Of a stretch of DNA of 64,000 bases, positions 33,120 to 43,507 are shown in pieces. The notes below the pieces were generated by a model. That model worked only from the letters and a program-made list of their open reading frames with translations, was not told the origin of the DNA and ran no database searches. The DNA comes from Pachypanchax playfairii (lineage: Eukaryota > Chordata > Actinopteri > Cyprinodontiformes > Aplocheilidae): assembly GCA_006937955.1 (NCBI GenBank), contig SSNP01000137.1, positions 533,129 through 597,128 on the forward strand, written 5' to 3'. Both the position numbers and the translations under genes were made by a program. Within the stretch, counting starts at the first letter, position 1; the number at the start of each line of letters is the position of its first letter.

Positions 33120-35348
33120 AAAAACCTCTTTACGACCTTTAACGCCTTTAAAATTAGTCAATTTCCAGATGACACAGCCTTATTTCTAAAAACAAAAGTA
33201 TGGTCTTCATTGCAATTAATAAAATCCTTTCATTCTCAACAGCATCTGGCTTAACACTAATTCTAAAAAAAATTGAAATTCTAGCTGTACACAGTCGTAA
33301 TCAACGTACAATTATAAATATTCCAGTAAAAGAGGAGGTAAAATACCTTGGTTTGAACATCAGTAAAAATATCAATGATCGAGAGAATAATAAGATAACT
33401 CCTAGATTAAATGCAGTTCAAAAAATATTAAATCACTGGCTAACACATGATGTATCAATATTAGGACGCATTTTGTTGTCTAAAACAGAAGGACTTTCAA
33501 GACTCATACATCCTTGTTATTCAATTTTTGCATCTCCAAAGGTGATTAAGTTGTCCAATTCTATTATATTCAGCTTTATCTGGAAGAATAAAACTTATTA
33601 TGTACGCAAATCGCAATATGAAAATGGAGGTTTAAAAGCTTAGGACTTTGAATCCACTATTGCTGCATTCAGACTCAAATGGATAAAAGTTTGCATCTCC
33701 TTTCCACAATCTATGTGGTACCATATCCCAAACAAACTCTTCAACAAGGTCAGGGGGTTACATTTTTTTGCTTAAATGTGATTTTGACAGATCTAAGTTT
33801 CCTCTTAAGTTGTCTATTTTCTATAAGCAAGCACTGGTTTTTTGGAAAGTAAATTTTTACCCTCAATTTTTCACCTCACAATATTGTGTTTTGTTGAATA
33901 ATAGGGCTATAACCATCAACAAGAAATCCTTATTTAAATCAGACTGGTATGACAACGGTGTATGTTTTATTTATGAAAAACAAGACAAAAATGGAAAGTT
34001 GTTATCTCATGAAGAATTTATTGAAAAATATAAAATAAATGTTTCATGTAACTGTTATTATAAGGCTTGCAAAGCGATCCCCATACCATTGTTGAATCTT
34101 ATTGTAAATACTGTAAAATATTCATCAATAAGAACATGCTTGCCTTCACTGACGATAGGCAATACCCCTGTAATGAAACCAATGAAATGAGGTACTGTCT
34201 CTTTAAATATGCTGGTGCTGGAGTTGCCTCTCAGGTGTTTATATTGATAGAGGTGCAGGCCCAGCAATTAAGTCAGTTTGGTGAGCTCCACAACCTCCAC
34301 TCTCAAGCATGTAAGTTTAAAATGGGTTTTCTTTTGCTACTTTAATATATAAATTGTTAGAATTTAATGTGAGTTAAAATAGTTGTACTTATGATGTCTT
34401 CAGCTTCCCAACTGTTTCAAGCCAGCTGCATGGTATGGCAGAGTGTCTAAAGTTTTGTCAAAGTTTGCATCCCTTGGCAAGCGAAGCGAGGTATGTTATC
34501 CTACAAAGGAAACTTTATATGTTTATGATTGTGATTTATTGAATATTGTTAGCTTCATTATTTGAGTTTTTTTTGTTGTTGTTTGCTCTTTTGTAGTTTT
34601 TACTGTGCTTTATGGTCATTCAAAGTCCTCATTGTACTCACAATGTTAATGTGAGAAACTAAGTGAAGAAAGGAAATAAATAAAAGGTCTACACCCGTCG
34701 AGACTCTTTCGCTGCATTTTGTTTGGATGTCAAGAGTCTGCTACAACCCCAATACAGGATACAAAATTTAATAACAAATTAGTCTCTTTGACCTTTAAGC
34801 AAATAGTATTCTGTATATATATTATATCAATATTAGACATGACCTTGATAATATGTTAAAAAAGAAATCCTTCTCTTTTTACATTAAATATCCACTCGTG
34901 CCCAAAATGAAAGAAACACAATTTAGAATTATATCTGGTATATATCCAGTTGGAGAATTCCTGCATAAAAGGTTTAATTTTGAATCCGACCCGTGTGTTT
35001 TCTGTACTTACAATCCAGAGTCATTAGGTCATCTTTGCTTTTATTGTCAGCATGTCAATACCTTCTGGTCTGATGTCCATAGTTGGGTTTCACTTAAAAT
35101 TTGCAATGTACCCTTTTTCACATCTAAGGATGTTCTTTATTTCATGGACAATTTCTGATGTTATCAATTTTGTAATTGTACTGTGTAAGTATTTTATTCA
35201 TTCATGTAGAAGGAAAAATACACCCACTCTGTTCACTGTATTCTCAAATTACTTTTCTCAATCTTTTAAGTCACTCAAGCTGATCTCATATATGAATGAG
35301 AAAACTGCTGTCCTGTACCATAAAGTGATAAAATACTTGCTGTTTTGA
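33120..35348 (+). pseudogene. L1-type LINE ORF2, C-terminal half
   Basis: 5'-truncated L1-group ORF2. It begins at the RT palm (FPDDTALFL, a changed F-A-D-D) and continues with VKYLGLNISKN, LGRILLSKTEGLSRLIHP, FIWKNKTYYVRKSQYENGG and NTVKYSSIRTCLPSLTIG. After an insertion at 34190-34740 it resumes with KMKETQFRIISGIYP and the zinc-knuckle CVFCTYNPESLGHLCFYC, ending at TGA 35346-35348. Several frameshifts and stops. Its 3' UTR is split by the P element at 35468/41397. Confidence 0.82.
34190..34740 (+). other. Insertion in L1 with two splice-bounded coding segments
   Basis: Foreign sequence inside the L1 frame. The first coding segment (RYCLFKYAGAGVASQVFILI ... GELHNLHSQA) ends at a GTAAGT donor (34311). 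A second (34404-34490, 29 codons, LPNCFKPAAWYGRVSKVLS) lies between TCTTCAG and GTATGT. AAATAAATAAAAG follows at 34673. The protein was not recognised. Probably the 3' end of a transposon-borne gene. Confidence 0.45.
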
Positions 35349-35468
35349 GTATAATTGTCTGTGCCAAAAGGTTCATGTTCCTATTATTTTACACCTGATC
35401 CTTTTATTTTATTCTTTTTTTTAAGGTAAAAAGACTTGCTTCACCATCTTTGTAATGGAAACTGTGAT

Positions 35469-35570
35469 CATTGACTTGTATAGAAAGCTAGACTGGACAC
35501 GCCTACGGTGGAGTCCCAGTCGGCTGACGTCCGACGGCGGCGCCATCTTAGCGCGGTCGACTCCGCCATT
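35469..35570 (+). repeat. P element terminal inverted repeat (3' side of gene)
   Basis: The outer 35 bp match the right end except for one base (GGACACGCC versus GGATACGCC). The inner inverted block is at about 35541-35562. Confidence 0.88.
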
Positions 35571-36579
35571 CACTGTGCGTTATTGTATAACTAATACAAG
35601 CTTTAGGAAATAAATATCTATTCCTCTTGAATATTTTGAAGTTGTGGTGGAATAACTGTTACGACACAAGACTTATGATTTATAGACCAGTGTTAGATCC
35701 TTGCTAGAAGCACATTTTTTCCCCCTAAGAAAAGCATAGTTTATCATTAGACATGGCAAATATGCCTGTCAGTCTGTTTGAATTTAGGTTACTCATGGCC
35801 ATGCTTTAAACGATCAGACTTATGGCAGAAATACATTTTGTCAGTAGAATAAGGATACATTACCAACTTTAAAGCTAAATATATGCACATTGGTATGACA
35901 GACATATTAGTCTCTAAAATGTGAAAACATGCATAATGGTTCTTTGTCAGAGTGCCTCATTTGATCATTCTTTTTCTGATATAAACAGATTGTCAGTATT
36001 AATGTATATACATTATGTGTTGATATAGTGTAATATCTTAAATGTGAAATATATGGTTCATCATCTGAGGTTCTCATGTTGTAGTTACTGTACCTCTGCC
36101 AGACCATCAAGGACTGCACACACACACTACTATTCAGATTATGTCTCAATAGAGAGTCAAACACTAACATTAGACTCATAATAAAGATTAAAGTCTATGC
36201 TGATAAAACTGCTTGTGGGAATTTGTTTAAAATGCACAGTGAGTACAGAGTTTTCCCTAGCTTTATTTTTTTGGGGGGGGGTCAGATCCTCTCTGTTCCT
36301 TAAGTCATTAGAATGGCCTTAAAGCACCTTGACATGTAATTTGGGTGAAGTGGTGAGTGAAGACTTAAGTGGACCACCTGTGTCAAATACATGCTGGGAA
36401 AAACCTGCAGTATATGCCTACCTACATATTTCAATCATAGCACAAAATGAACACTGTCAACTTTGGTTAGAACACCCCAGCCTTTATGAATAATTTTAGA
36501 AAAAATACATCTTTTTTACAAGATTAACAGTTAGTTATGAAAAAGGCAACATCCTCATTGTCTGCACCGTTGTCCCCCC

Positions 36580-36879
36580 TCAGAATCCCTGAAGGTGAAG
36601 TATTTTGGTAAGTTTCTTCCTTGTACTTCCACTCTGCCATGCAAGTGTTGTCAGTTTTGCGATGTGGTGCAGTCTGACTTTAAAAAACACAGACACAATC
36701 AGAGACAGAAGGAGGGACTGATGGTTGTCAATGCCGAACTGCGTTTCTTCAACATGCTTGCCAAGCGAAAAGATGTCCTCTGCACCGATCTGTTTGCGGA
36801 CATAGTGCATGACCACGGATACATGAGGAGCTTGTCCTGATGGAGAATAGCGGATTGTCCTTTCTGCTGCTTTCACCAC
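36580..36879 (-). CDS. P-like transposase, last exon (C-terminus)
   Basis: Exon following an acceptor AG at 36881-36880; 99 codons and TGA. It reads VVKAAERTIRYSP, MHYVRKQIGAEDIFSLGKHV, then SVFFKVRLHHIAKLTT, the C-terminal pattern of P/THAP9 transposases. It starts in phase 0, matching the preceding exon's end. It is open, but belongs to a gene missing its middle. Confidence 0.8.
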   Translation of the reverse strand: MVKAAERTIRYSPSGQAPHVSVVMHYVRKQIGAEDIFSLGKHVEETQFGIDNHQSLLLSLIVSVFFKVRLHHIAKLTTLAWQSGSTRKKLTKILHLQGF

Positions 36880-37274
36880 CTTCAGAAAGAGAACCATAAG
36901 ATATTTGTTCCCATTCAAGCCATTACCTATTAATACTTTGTTTTGTCTCATAAGGTTTATTCACTTTTCAAATTAATAGCAATGCACTGGTAGTACAGAC
37001 GACTATCACTTGCATCCCATTTGACAGCATGTGAACACAGAACAAACAGTTCTACTGGCAAAAGAACTTAAATGAAAAGTATGATAATGAGAAGTTAAAT
37101 GCATAACAATTTTGATGACAGGAAGTCAAAGGCATGCAAAAAACAGATCAAGCGGGATTCTGGGGGCATGATTTTTTTTTTTTTTTTTTAAACACTATGA
37201 GTGTGCTATACACACTCATTTTGAGCAGCATGATAGCTGTGGGTACAGAGGGACTGATGGATATTCTAACTGAC

Positions 37275-37596
37275 CTTTACTGTTCCTTCCGAGGGAATCA
37301 TCAGCCCACCATTGTTTCTAAGTTCAAGAAGGTGGTAGCTGTTGTTCATATCTATTGATGTGGGGACAGCATCTGTCACCAAGCAGGCCCGGCACACGTC
37401 ACACTTCAGGCTGCGGAGAATGTGTCGAACGATGAAGCCTGATATGTACACTAGAGCGTTGTCGACCAGACCACCAAAGCGAGTAGGCAGGTAGCTGTGA
37501 TCACCAACAAGGGCTGGGATGTTTGCAAATGGGGAAGGCAGCTCTTCAGCAGAGGAGGCATCAGCAGAGGACATCTCAGCAGCAGCTAGGGACACT
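37275..37596 (-). CDS. P-like transposase, penultimate exon
   Basis: Lies between TTTGCCAG (acceptor) and a GTCAGT donor. It encodes LVDNALVYISGFIVRHILRS, LKCDVCRACLVT and LLELRNNGGLMIPSEGTVK, the conserved region near the P/THAP9 C-terminus. It needs two bases from an upstream exon, whereas the exon at 37762-38311 ends in phase 0. At least one exon is therefore missing between them. Confidence 0.82.
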
Positions 37597-37761
37597 CTGG
37601 CAAAGTGGTCAATAGGAAAAAGGGAAAGAAGGTAATGTTTTAAGGAAGATATGCAAGTGGCTGGACCGAGAGGAGGATACAGGTAGGAAAAAGGGAAATT
37701 ATGATCTACTGTAGAAAGGACTCATGCAAATACAAATAAAGAAATGTAAAGCATCAATTAC

Positions 37762-38311
37762 CTCGAGCATGTTATGGGAGAGCTTGAGCATATGGCAAGC
37801 GTCCATGATGATGAAAACCTCTTCTCCTGAAGAGGGATGAGAGAAGCTGGTCTTCAGGGTTTGCTCTCTCGGGTTACCCTTCAGGTCAGCCCCAAGTAAC
37901 TGGCACATACCAAGATTAGTGGCATGCCCATCCATGGTTATGGACACTGCTTTGATGCCATGGTCGTGCAGTGCCTCTAAAGCGTGGACAAGTAGCTCTT
38001 TCTGTGTGTCTGCTGTTAGTGTGTCTGTAAAATAATACCCAATTGGTGCCTTCCAATGGCCTTGAAGGCCAACAACCATCACCACAAGAGCTTCCCTGGC
38101 TGTATGAGTCTCATTGGTGCCGTTTCCTAAATCTACATAACCAGACATTTTATTGGCTCGAGGGTTGTATTCTATGTGTCTCTTGATTGCCATGGCATCT
38201 AGCATCAATGCCACCCGTCCATACTGGTTTGGATTTTCCTCACGCCTTCTTCCCAGCATGTCAAGCATCATGGCATTCAGCCCCGGTTTGTCGTCCAATG
38301 ATGACAACCAT
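37762..38311 (-). CDS. P-like transposase, catalytic exon
   Basis: 550-bp exon between TGTTTAG and GAG|GTAATT. It carries the RNase H-fold start: VALMLDAMAIKRHIEYNP with the first catalytic Asp, GYVDLGNG, VVGLQGHWKAPIGYYFTDTL and AVSITMDGHATNLGM with the second catalytic Asp. It ends at DACHMLKLSHNMLE. In Drosophila P transposase the GTP-binding insert and final catalytic Glu lie downstream. That portion is absent here, so catalysis is not expected. Confidence 0.85.
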
Positions 38312-38510
38312 CTAAACAGGAGTGATACATGGTAAATGAGTGTGCTTTTGTAGTCATGCTGAGGAATCAAGGAGGAATCACATTGTTTCAGTTCAGTCTT
38401 AGCAATGCAGACAAGGTGGGGGTGGGACAATAATGTGGGAATTTTTTAATGTACAGAGAAAACATTAAAATTATTATAAAACATAATATAATAAAAAAAT
38501 AACAGTATAC

Positions 38511-38664
38511 CTTCGCATTGACCGTGGAGTGGGGAGAGGAAGCTTCAGCATTTCTCTGAGGTAGTTGTAGGCCTTGGGTCCATGAAGGTGGAGGGTGATG
38601 GCAAACTCCCTCTGTTCCTGGGTGTATTCATTTTGCTTTCTCTCAAAAAGGTGAAGTGGGAGAT
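38511..38664 (-). CDS. P-like transposase, exon 5
   Basis: Between TTTCAG and AAG|GTATAC. Encodes EQREFAITLHLHGPKAYNYL and REMLKLPLPTPRSMR, the conserved 'phase with F-A-L-T-L' segment before the catalytic core in THAP9-like proteins. Splice phases join cleanly to both neighbours. Confidence 0.82.
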
Positions 38665-38764
38665 CTGAAATTTAATTAGCAGACATTAGGATTCACCCTC
38701 ATATAACTAGAAAGTAAAAAAAAAAAAGTCATGTACGTTACACAACGGGTCAGCACAATTACGG

Positions 38765-38885
38765 CTCTTGAAACTTATGTTACTCAACTGGATTTATGAC
38801 TACCTCACAAACAGACCACAGTTTGTGAGACTGAAAGGTTGTGTGTCTGAGATGGAGGTCAGCAGCACTGGAGCACCACAAGGAA
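38765..38885 (+). pseudogene. LINE reverse transcriptase scrap in P intron
   Basis: Plus-strand fragment encoding LLNWIYDYLTNRPQFVRL and SSTGAPQGT, the RT motif before the catalytic box in jockey/CR1-like LINEs. Truncated on both sides. It lies in the intron between exons 4 and 5 of the P element. Confidence 0.65.
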
Positions 38886-39108
38886 CTCATTTCATTTTAA
38901 AGCATCATACCAGTACTCATGACATCACCTGTTTACATTGTAATGTCTTTGATATTAAGCCTTGCATAGGAACAGCCATGGCAAGCATTCAAAAAGGACT
39001 GAACTGAAGTCTTGGGTATCAACGTCATCATGGGATCGTGGCTGCCATATTTACAGATATGGCAGAGTGAAAGAGCAGCCACTTCTGATTGAAAAAAATA
39101 AACTAGAT

Positions 39109-39321
39109 CAGGGGTGGGCAACTCCAGGCCTCGAGAGCCACTATCCTGCACATTTTAGATGTTCCCCTGTTTCACCACACCTGCTGCAGATGAACAGGTC
39201 GTTAACAGGCTTCTATAGGACTTGCTGAGAGGTTGCAGATTTGAATCAGGTGTGGTGAAACAGGGGAACATCTAAAATGTGCAGGATAGTGGCCCTCGAG
39301 GCCTGGAGTTGGACACCCCTG
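39109..39321. mobile_element. Palindromic hAT MITE, 213 bp, TSD AACTAGAT
   Basis: Ends CAGGGGTG / CACCCCTG, with arms complementary along almost the whole length (CCAGGCCTCGAG, TTTTAGATGTTCCCCTGTTT). Perfect 8-bp target duplication at 39101-39108 and 39322-39329. Same family as 44185-44397. Inserted in a P-element intron. Confidence 0.9.
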
Positions 39322-39688
39322 AACTAGATGGAGAAAAAAAAAACAATCCCTTTTCAATTCAGAAAAAAACAGAACAATCAGTGATCAATCATGTCACATT
39401 GGTGTGCCATGTGAGTTGTGAGAACAGTTGTGTCAGTTTAAAACACAATAAGCCTTTACCATAGCTATAAAATATATCTGAAAGAAAATCACTTGAAACC
39501 TGTTGTGATCATACTTATTAGTTATAATATAGCTGCCATGTGACATCACATTCCTGAACTACATAACATTTTTCTACTGGATTTTACTGGCAGGTTAATG
39601 TTCTATAAATGCAATAGGGACATGAGGCAGCACTACATCTCGTACCTTGTCAGAAATGAAAAGACAATACAATGTTATTTCATTTTAC

Positions 39689-39899
39689 CTGCATAGAATC
39701 CAAGCTTTTGACTCAGCTCTTCGTTCATCAAGTTTTTCTCCCTCAGCTTTTGGAGGACATCCTTTAACTGACTCTTTGCCCTCAGTTCACGCCTTCTTGT
39801 GTTACTTCTCTCCCGCTCCAGTATGATCACACGTTCAGTCACCTGAATTAATCTCTTCTTTAGAGCAATTGGACAGGTGGGCAGTGCAAAGGTGTGGTC
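39689..39899 (-). CDS. P-like transposase, exon 4 (coiled coil)
   Basis: 211-bp exon between an AG and a GTAAAA donor. Encodes a charged heptad-like helix (VTERVIILERERSNTRR, LKDVLQKLREKNLMNEEL, SQKLGFYA), as expected for the dimerising leucine-zipper region after the THAP domain. Confidence 0.8.
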
Positions 39900-40038
39900 C
39901 TTTCATTTAAAAAAAAAAAAAACGGATATATCAGAGTAGGCTACAGCATGGCTATGAGCCCAAGATAACATTTTCTCTTTTTTTACAACATGCTACTGTC
40001 TGAGGAACATAACCCCAGCCCAGCTCACGTATTCTCAC

Positions 40039-40203
40039 CCTTTCCACCCCTGACATGTTTGCACGCTTGGGCTGAGGCTTAGGCGAGGGCTCAGGTTCAT
40101 GTTCATAAGGCACTTCCATCTCCTCTGGCACAAAAGGGACATCCTGACAGAGGTCCAGTGGCAGGTTCTCTTTAGCTCTCCTTGAAGTAGCTGCTTTGAC
40201 TTT
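40039..40203 (-). CDS. P-like transposase, exon 3 (acidic/proline linker)
   Basis: 165 bp (55 codons, phase 0) between GTCAG and AGG|GTGAGA. A linker rich in E, P and K (PFVPEEMEVPYEHEPEPSPK). No domain; position and phase fit the gene. Confidence 0.7.
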
Positions 40204-40443
40204 CTGACATTCATAAAACAAAATTAAATTAAATTAAAATGTAGCGTGACTGTTGCATCAAATGTTACAAGGGTAGACTCAATCTGTGTTGGAAGTTTAA
40301 ACTATAAATGCAAGTTCAAAATGGCAGGTATGCAACCCTTGGTTGAAACTGCCAATGTGAATGAAGCCAAAAAAGCCCTTTTTTATATTATAAACAAACA
40401 TATTTCATATTCAAAATACAAAAAGCCTAAATGATACACCTAC

Positions 40444-40636
40444 TGTTTGAAGATGAGCAGGAAAATTGAAAATAGATGGTGTGGCCTCAGATTTAAGCCG
40501 GACAATCTGACCGGTCCTGTCAAAATCTTCTGGCTTGAAATGTTGGCAACAGATGACAGACTGGTAGGTGGCAATAAAATCCTTTCGTTTGAGGGCGACC
40601 TCCCATATTTTCCGGCGGCTCTGGTCTTTGGGAAAC
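40444..40636 (-). CDS. P-like transposase, exon 2 (THAP domain C-terminal part)
   Basis: Between CTAAAG and ACA|GTAGGT. Encodes FPKDQSRRKIWEVALKR, SVICCQHFKPEDFD and ATPSIFNFPAHLQ: the second half of a THAP zinc-binding domain with its C..H pair, the conserved tryptophan and the AVPTIF-like box. Joins exon 1 through a split Arg codon. Confidence 0.88.
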
Positions 40637-40692
40637 CTTTAGGGAGCGGGAGAAGCAAGAAAATTAGCTAGCTAACATAACGTTGGCTAGTT

Positions 40693-40895
40693 CAGTGTTT
40701 CCCAACCCTGGTCCTTAAGGCACACTGTCCTGCATGTTTTAGACGTTTCCCTGCTCCAACACAGCTGAGTTAAATGAGCAAATTACAAGACAAGTTGTTT
40801 GGTAATTTGCTCATTTAACTCAGCTGTGTTGGAACAGGGAAACATCTAAAACATGCAGGACAGTGTGCCTTGAGGACCAGGGTTGGGAAACACTG
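40693..40895. mobile_element. Palindromic MITE, 203 bp, TSD GGCTAGTT/GGCTTGTT
   Basis: CAGTGTTTCCCAACCCTGGTC and its inverse at the ends; nearly a full-length hairpin. Flanks 40685-40692 and 40896-40903 match 7 of 8. It sits in the first intron of the P element. Inner arm sequence (ACATCTAAAACATGCAGGA) resembles the other hairpin MITEs here. Confidence 0.85.
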
Positions 40896-41184
40896 GGCTT
40901 GTTACACTCAAACCAACAGTTTACCTCCGCTCGTAGTACACGCAGTAGTAAGACTAGACACATAGCTTGTTTGAGTACCTAGTTTCTACTTATTATTATT
41001 ATTTTAATTACAGACCTGATTCAGCCTTTCTCCCCGAAAATGTTGATATTAACATCACTAACGCTTCATCTACAATGTTGGCAAGCGAGCGAACACAACA
41101 CAATCAGCCTACGAAGGGGACTGAAGTCACTTCAGGACTAGTACCGTAAGTTATAATGATCAAGTTAAACTCAAAGTGTCTTAC

Positions 41185-41264
41185 CTGTGAAAGGTAATTC
41201 CCTGTTGTCTGGTCTGGCAAGAACGCCGGTTTTTACACCCAAAAGCTGCACAGTGTTGCGGCAT
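41185..41264 (-). CDS. P-like transposase, exon 1 (THAP domain start)
   Basis: ATG at 41264-41262, 26 codons plus 2 bases, donor GTAAGA. Reads MPQHCAAFGCKNRRSC...GITFH, the C-x4-C zinc ligands and F-H-x-F beginning of a THAP domain. The ATG lies just inside the right inverted repeat. Confidence 0.88.
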
Positions 41265-41280
41265 TTTCCCACGTCAACCC

Positions 41281-41388
41281 TTTACTATACTGTCGTTTGG
41301 GCATCCAATCGACCGCGCTAAGATGGCCGCCAGCTCTGCCACGGCAAAAAGGAGGCGTATCCAGTCTAGCTTTCTATACAAGTCAATG
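41281..41388 (-). repeat. P element terminal inverted repeat (5' side of gene)
   Basis: Inverted match of 35469-35570, with the inner block at about 41309-41331. Confidence 0.88.
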
Positions 41389-41396
41389 ACTGTGAT

Positions 41397-41465
41397 TATG
41401 TTGGTTTGTTTCCTTGACTTGTTTTGTATATGATTTTTTCTCTCAATAAAGGTTGACAAAAAAAT
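41397..41465 (+). repeat. L1 3' UTR end with AATAAA and A tail
   Basis: Continuation of the L1 3' UTR after the P element. AATAAA at 41445-41450 is followed by an A-rich tail; joins 35468 across one copy of ACTGTGAT. Confidence 0.7.
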
Positions 41466-41640
41466 CCTGTCCAAAGACATTGCTTTACAACCAACCAATC
41501 AACGCTTTACGTATTTTGTGACGCAAGACGTTGTCTGTGACAAAGGCGGAAGTTTAAAAAAAAAAAGTTTTGAAATCATGCAATGTGTTTGAAGTACGAA
41601 CAGACCGTGGCAGCATGAGCTACGTTACAGCTAGTTAGAA

Positions 41641-41832
41641 GTGTACGATAATTTTACTCAAAATACAGTCATTTCAAGCTCTTGGTACGATGCTTTCACA
41701 AGTCGGGCTACACTGCTAGCAACAGCGGCAGTTGGTGAGCCGTTAGCGGCAGTTTACTGGAAAGAACGTTTTAGACTCGTTTCTAACAACGCAGTTACTG
41801 TTAAAAGAAGATTTTTGGTGGATTTAAACTAA
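41641..41832 (+). CDS. Upstream ORF of zinc-finger unit 2 (63 codons)
   Basis: Starts MYDNFTQNTVISSSWYDAF and stops 5 nt before the main ATG at 41838. Unit 3 keeps a 65-codon version in the same position with the same 5-nt gap. Unit 1 keeps the frame in part but lost its ATG and has an early stop. No domain. It could repress translation, or be conserved only because the duplication is recent. Confidence 0.35.
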   Translation: MYDNFTQNTVISSSWYDAFTSRATLLATAAVGEPLAAVYWKERFRLVSNNAVTVKRRFLVDLN

Positions 41833-41837
41833 CCAAG

Positions 41838-42012
41838 ATGAGGCGACAGAAGGTCAAACAGCGACTGGACATCGCAAAGGAAAAAATATCAGGAATTTTT
41901 GAAAAAGCAGCAGATGATAACGAACAGGATTTGTCATGTGTAGCAAAAACGGAGAGACAAAACAGAAACCTGGATGCTGTTAGCCACCCAAATGATCAAC
42001 TCCACTTATTAG
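41838..42012 (+). CDS. Zinc-finger protein unit 2, exon 1
   Basis: 58 codons plus one base, then splice donor AG|GTTTGT. Encodes MRRQKVKQRLDIAKEKISGI and QNRNLDAVSHPNDQLHL, matching the N-terminal motif of many fish zinc-finger proteins (VKQRL...EI.G.FE..., RQ..LLDAV..P). Phase 1 joins exon 2 at 45435 as a Val codon. Together they make a predicted 447-aa protein. The motif is known from the family; its function is not established here. Confidence 0.85.
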
Positions 42013-42828
42013 GTTTGTATATTTTCATTTTTCTATCAGCGTGATGATGATATAGTTACTTAGTTTTCAGGTAGCAAATGATTTAACATCTTAATTAAAA
42101 CTCTTGTAGCTGTTGTCTGCTTTTATCTAGTGTGTTAACTGATGACTGACACACAACCACAAAACAGACGTTTGTCCTCTTTCAAAAGTAAAAAACTGGA
42201 AATCTGAATTACCTCAGTTAATTGATATCCTGTTAGCATCAGGATACTAACTGACACAAACTGTCACTGTTTAGGTTCTTTTTAAGTAGCAGTTAATACA
42301 TCTAGGTTTTAACTGCTGTTGTCATCATTTAGTTTGGCATTTAGATTTTGTTACTTTTGATCCCAAAATAATAACAAAATAAACATTTTGTCAGAAGTTT
42401 GACAACAAAGTTCTGTTCAGTCATAACCTTTTTATTATTGATGCCTGTAAAATACTTTTTGAGGTCTTGCATTAAAGGTCCTGTATCCTGCTGTTTTACA
42501 GCTTTCAACGTCTGCGATAGGCATATGATAAAGTCTTACCTTTGGTGTTATATAGTATTAATTTGTCCAAAAATATAACTGATATTCTCTAGTTATTGTC
42601 CGACCAGGAAGTAAAACGTTCAGTCTACCTAAAATCCAATCTCTCCCCCAGGCTCCCCGTGATTGCCTGTCCCTCGAGCTGCCAGAATGAAATGGTGACT
42701 AAATTCCTGTAACTCTCGCAGCCAACTGCACATTTTCACTGAGCCATTTTTAGAAAGTGAAATACCACAAAACGGTGGTGCTTAGTGTCTTGCTTCAGAC
42801 TCTCACAGCTGAGGGCATGTGTGTTTAA

Positions 42829-43507
42829 CCCCTCCTTTCCACCGGATGCGTCAGCAGCACATTACTGAAGCAGCACGTCTCACTCACGTATTCTGCTGCT
42901 TGGCCCTTTCTACCAGGTGCGTATGAGGCGCGTAGCAGCAGGGAAGCAACCGTCATTGAAAGAGCACAAAGTCATGCGAGATTAGCAAAATCACGCGTGA
43001 CTTCGTCAATATACACAACAACAAGCAGAAAAAACTACAACATGGCTCCAAAAGGTTTGTGTTTTATGTTCTGTCTGTTTTATGTAAATATGAAGGACAT
43101 TTAAAGATCCAGAGGGCTGCTCCCTCAGAGCGTATTTCGGTTTTGAAAAAGTTTACAGCAGGGGTCTACAAAACCCAGTAGTGGAGTGCCATTGTTCAGC
43201 AGTTGTCTCAGCTTCACCACACCTCAATCAAAAAAGGTTGTGAGGAACTGTTTTTCTACTGTTTTTCAACCTCGATCTTCAAGGTAGACGTCTTCCCCTT
43301 CCCAAAATGTCGAACTTGTGACGCGTTTCAGATGCGTAGCACGTAGAAAATAGAACCGCCGCGAGATGTCGCTCCTGAGATGCGTTTGACTCGTGCTGCT
43401 GACGGATGCGGTGGAAAGGGTTCTATTGACTACAGCGGTATCTATCAGCTGCATATGACGTGCTGCTGCAGTAATGCGCTGCTGACGCATCCGGTGGAAA
43501 GGAGGGG
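42829..43507. mobile_element. 679-bp MITE with about 60-bp inverted ends
   Basis: CCCCTCCTTTCCACCGGATG at 42829 and its inverse ending at 43507, with the arm continuing through GCGTCAGCAGC(A/G)CATTACTG. Non-coding. No target duplication was clear. Confidence 0.7.

Larger units (their letters stand above)
35469..41388 (-). mobile_element. P-element/THAP9-like transposon with 8-bp target duplication
   Basis: 5,920 bp, flanked by perfect ACTGTGAT repeats (35461-35468 and 41389-41396); 8 bp is the P-superfamily target size. The termini begin CATTGACTTGTATAGAAAGC on both ends, and a second inverted block (GCCATCTTAGCGCGGTCGA) lies about 80 bp inside. Between them the minus strand carries an eight-exon remnant of a P transposase starting with a THAP domain. 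It is inserted in an L1 3' UTR. Nested inside are two palindromic MITEs and a LINE scrap. One or more central exons are missing, so it is probably non-autonomous. Confidence 0.92.
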
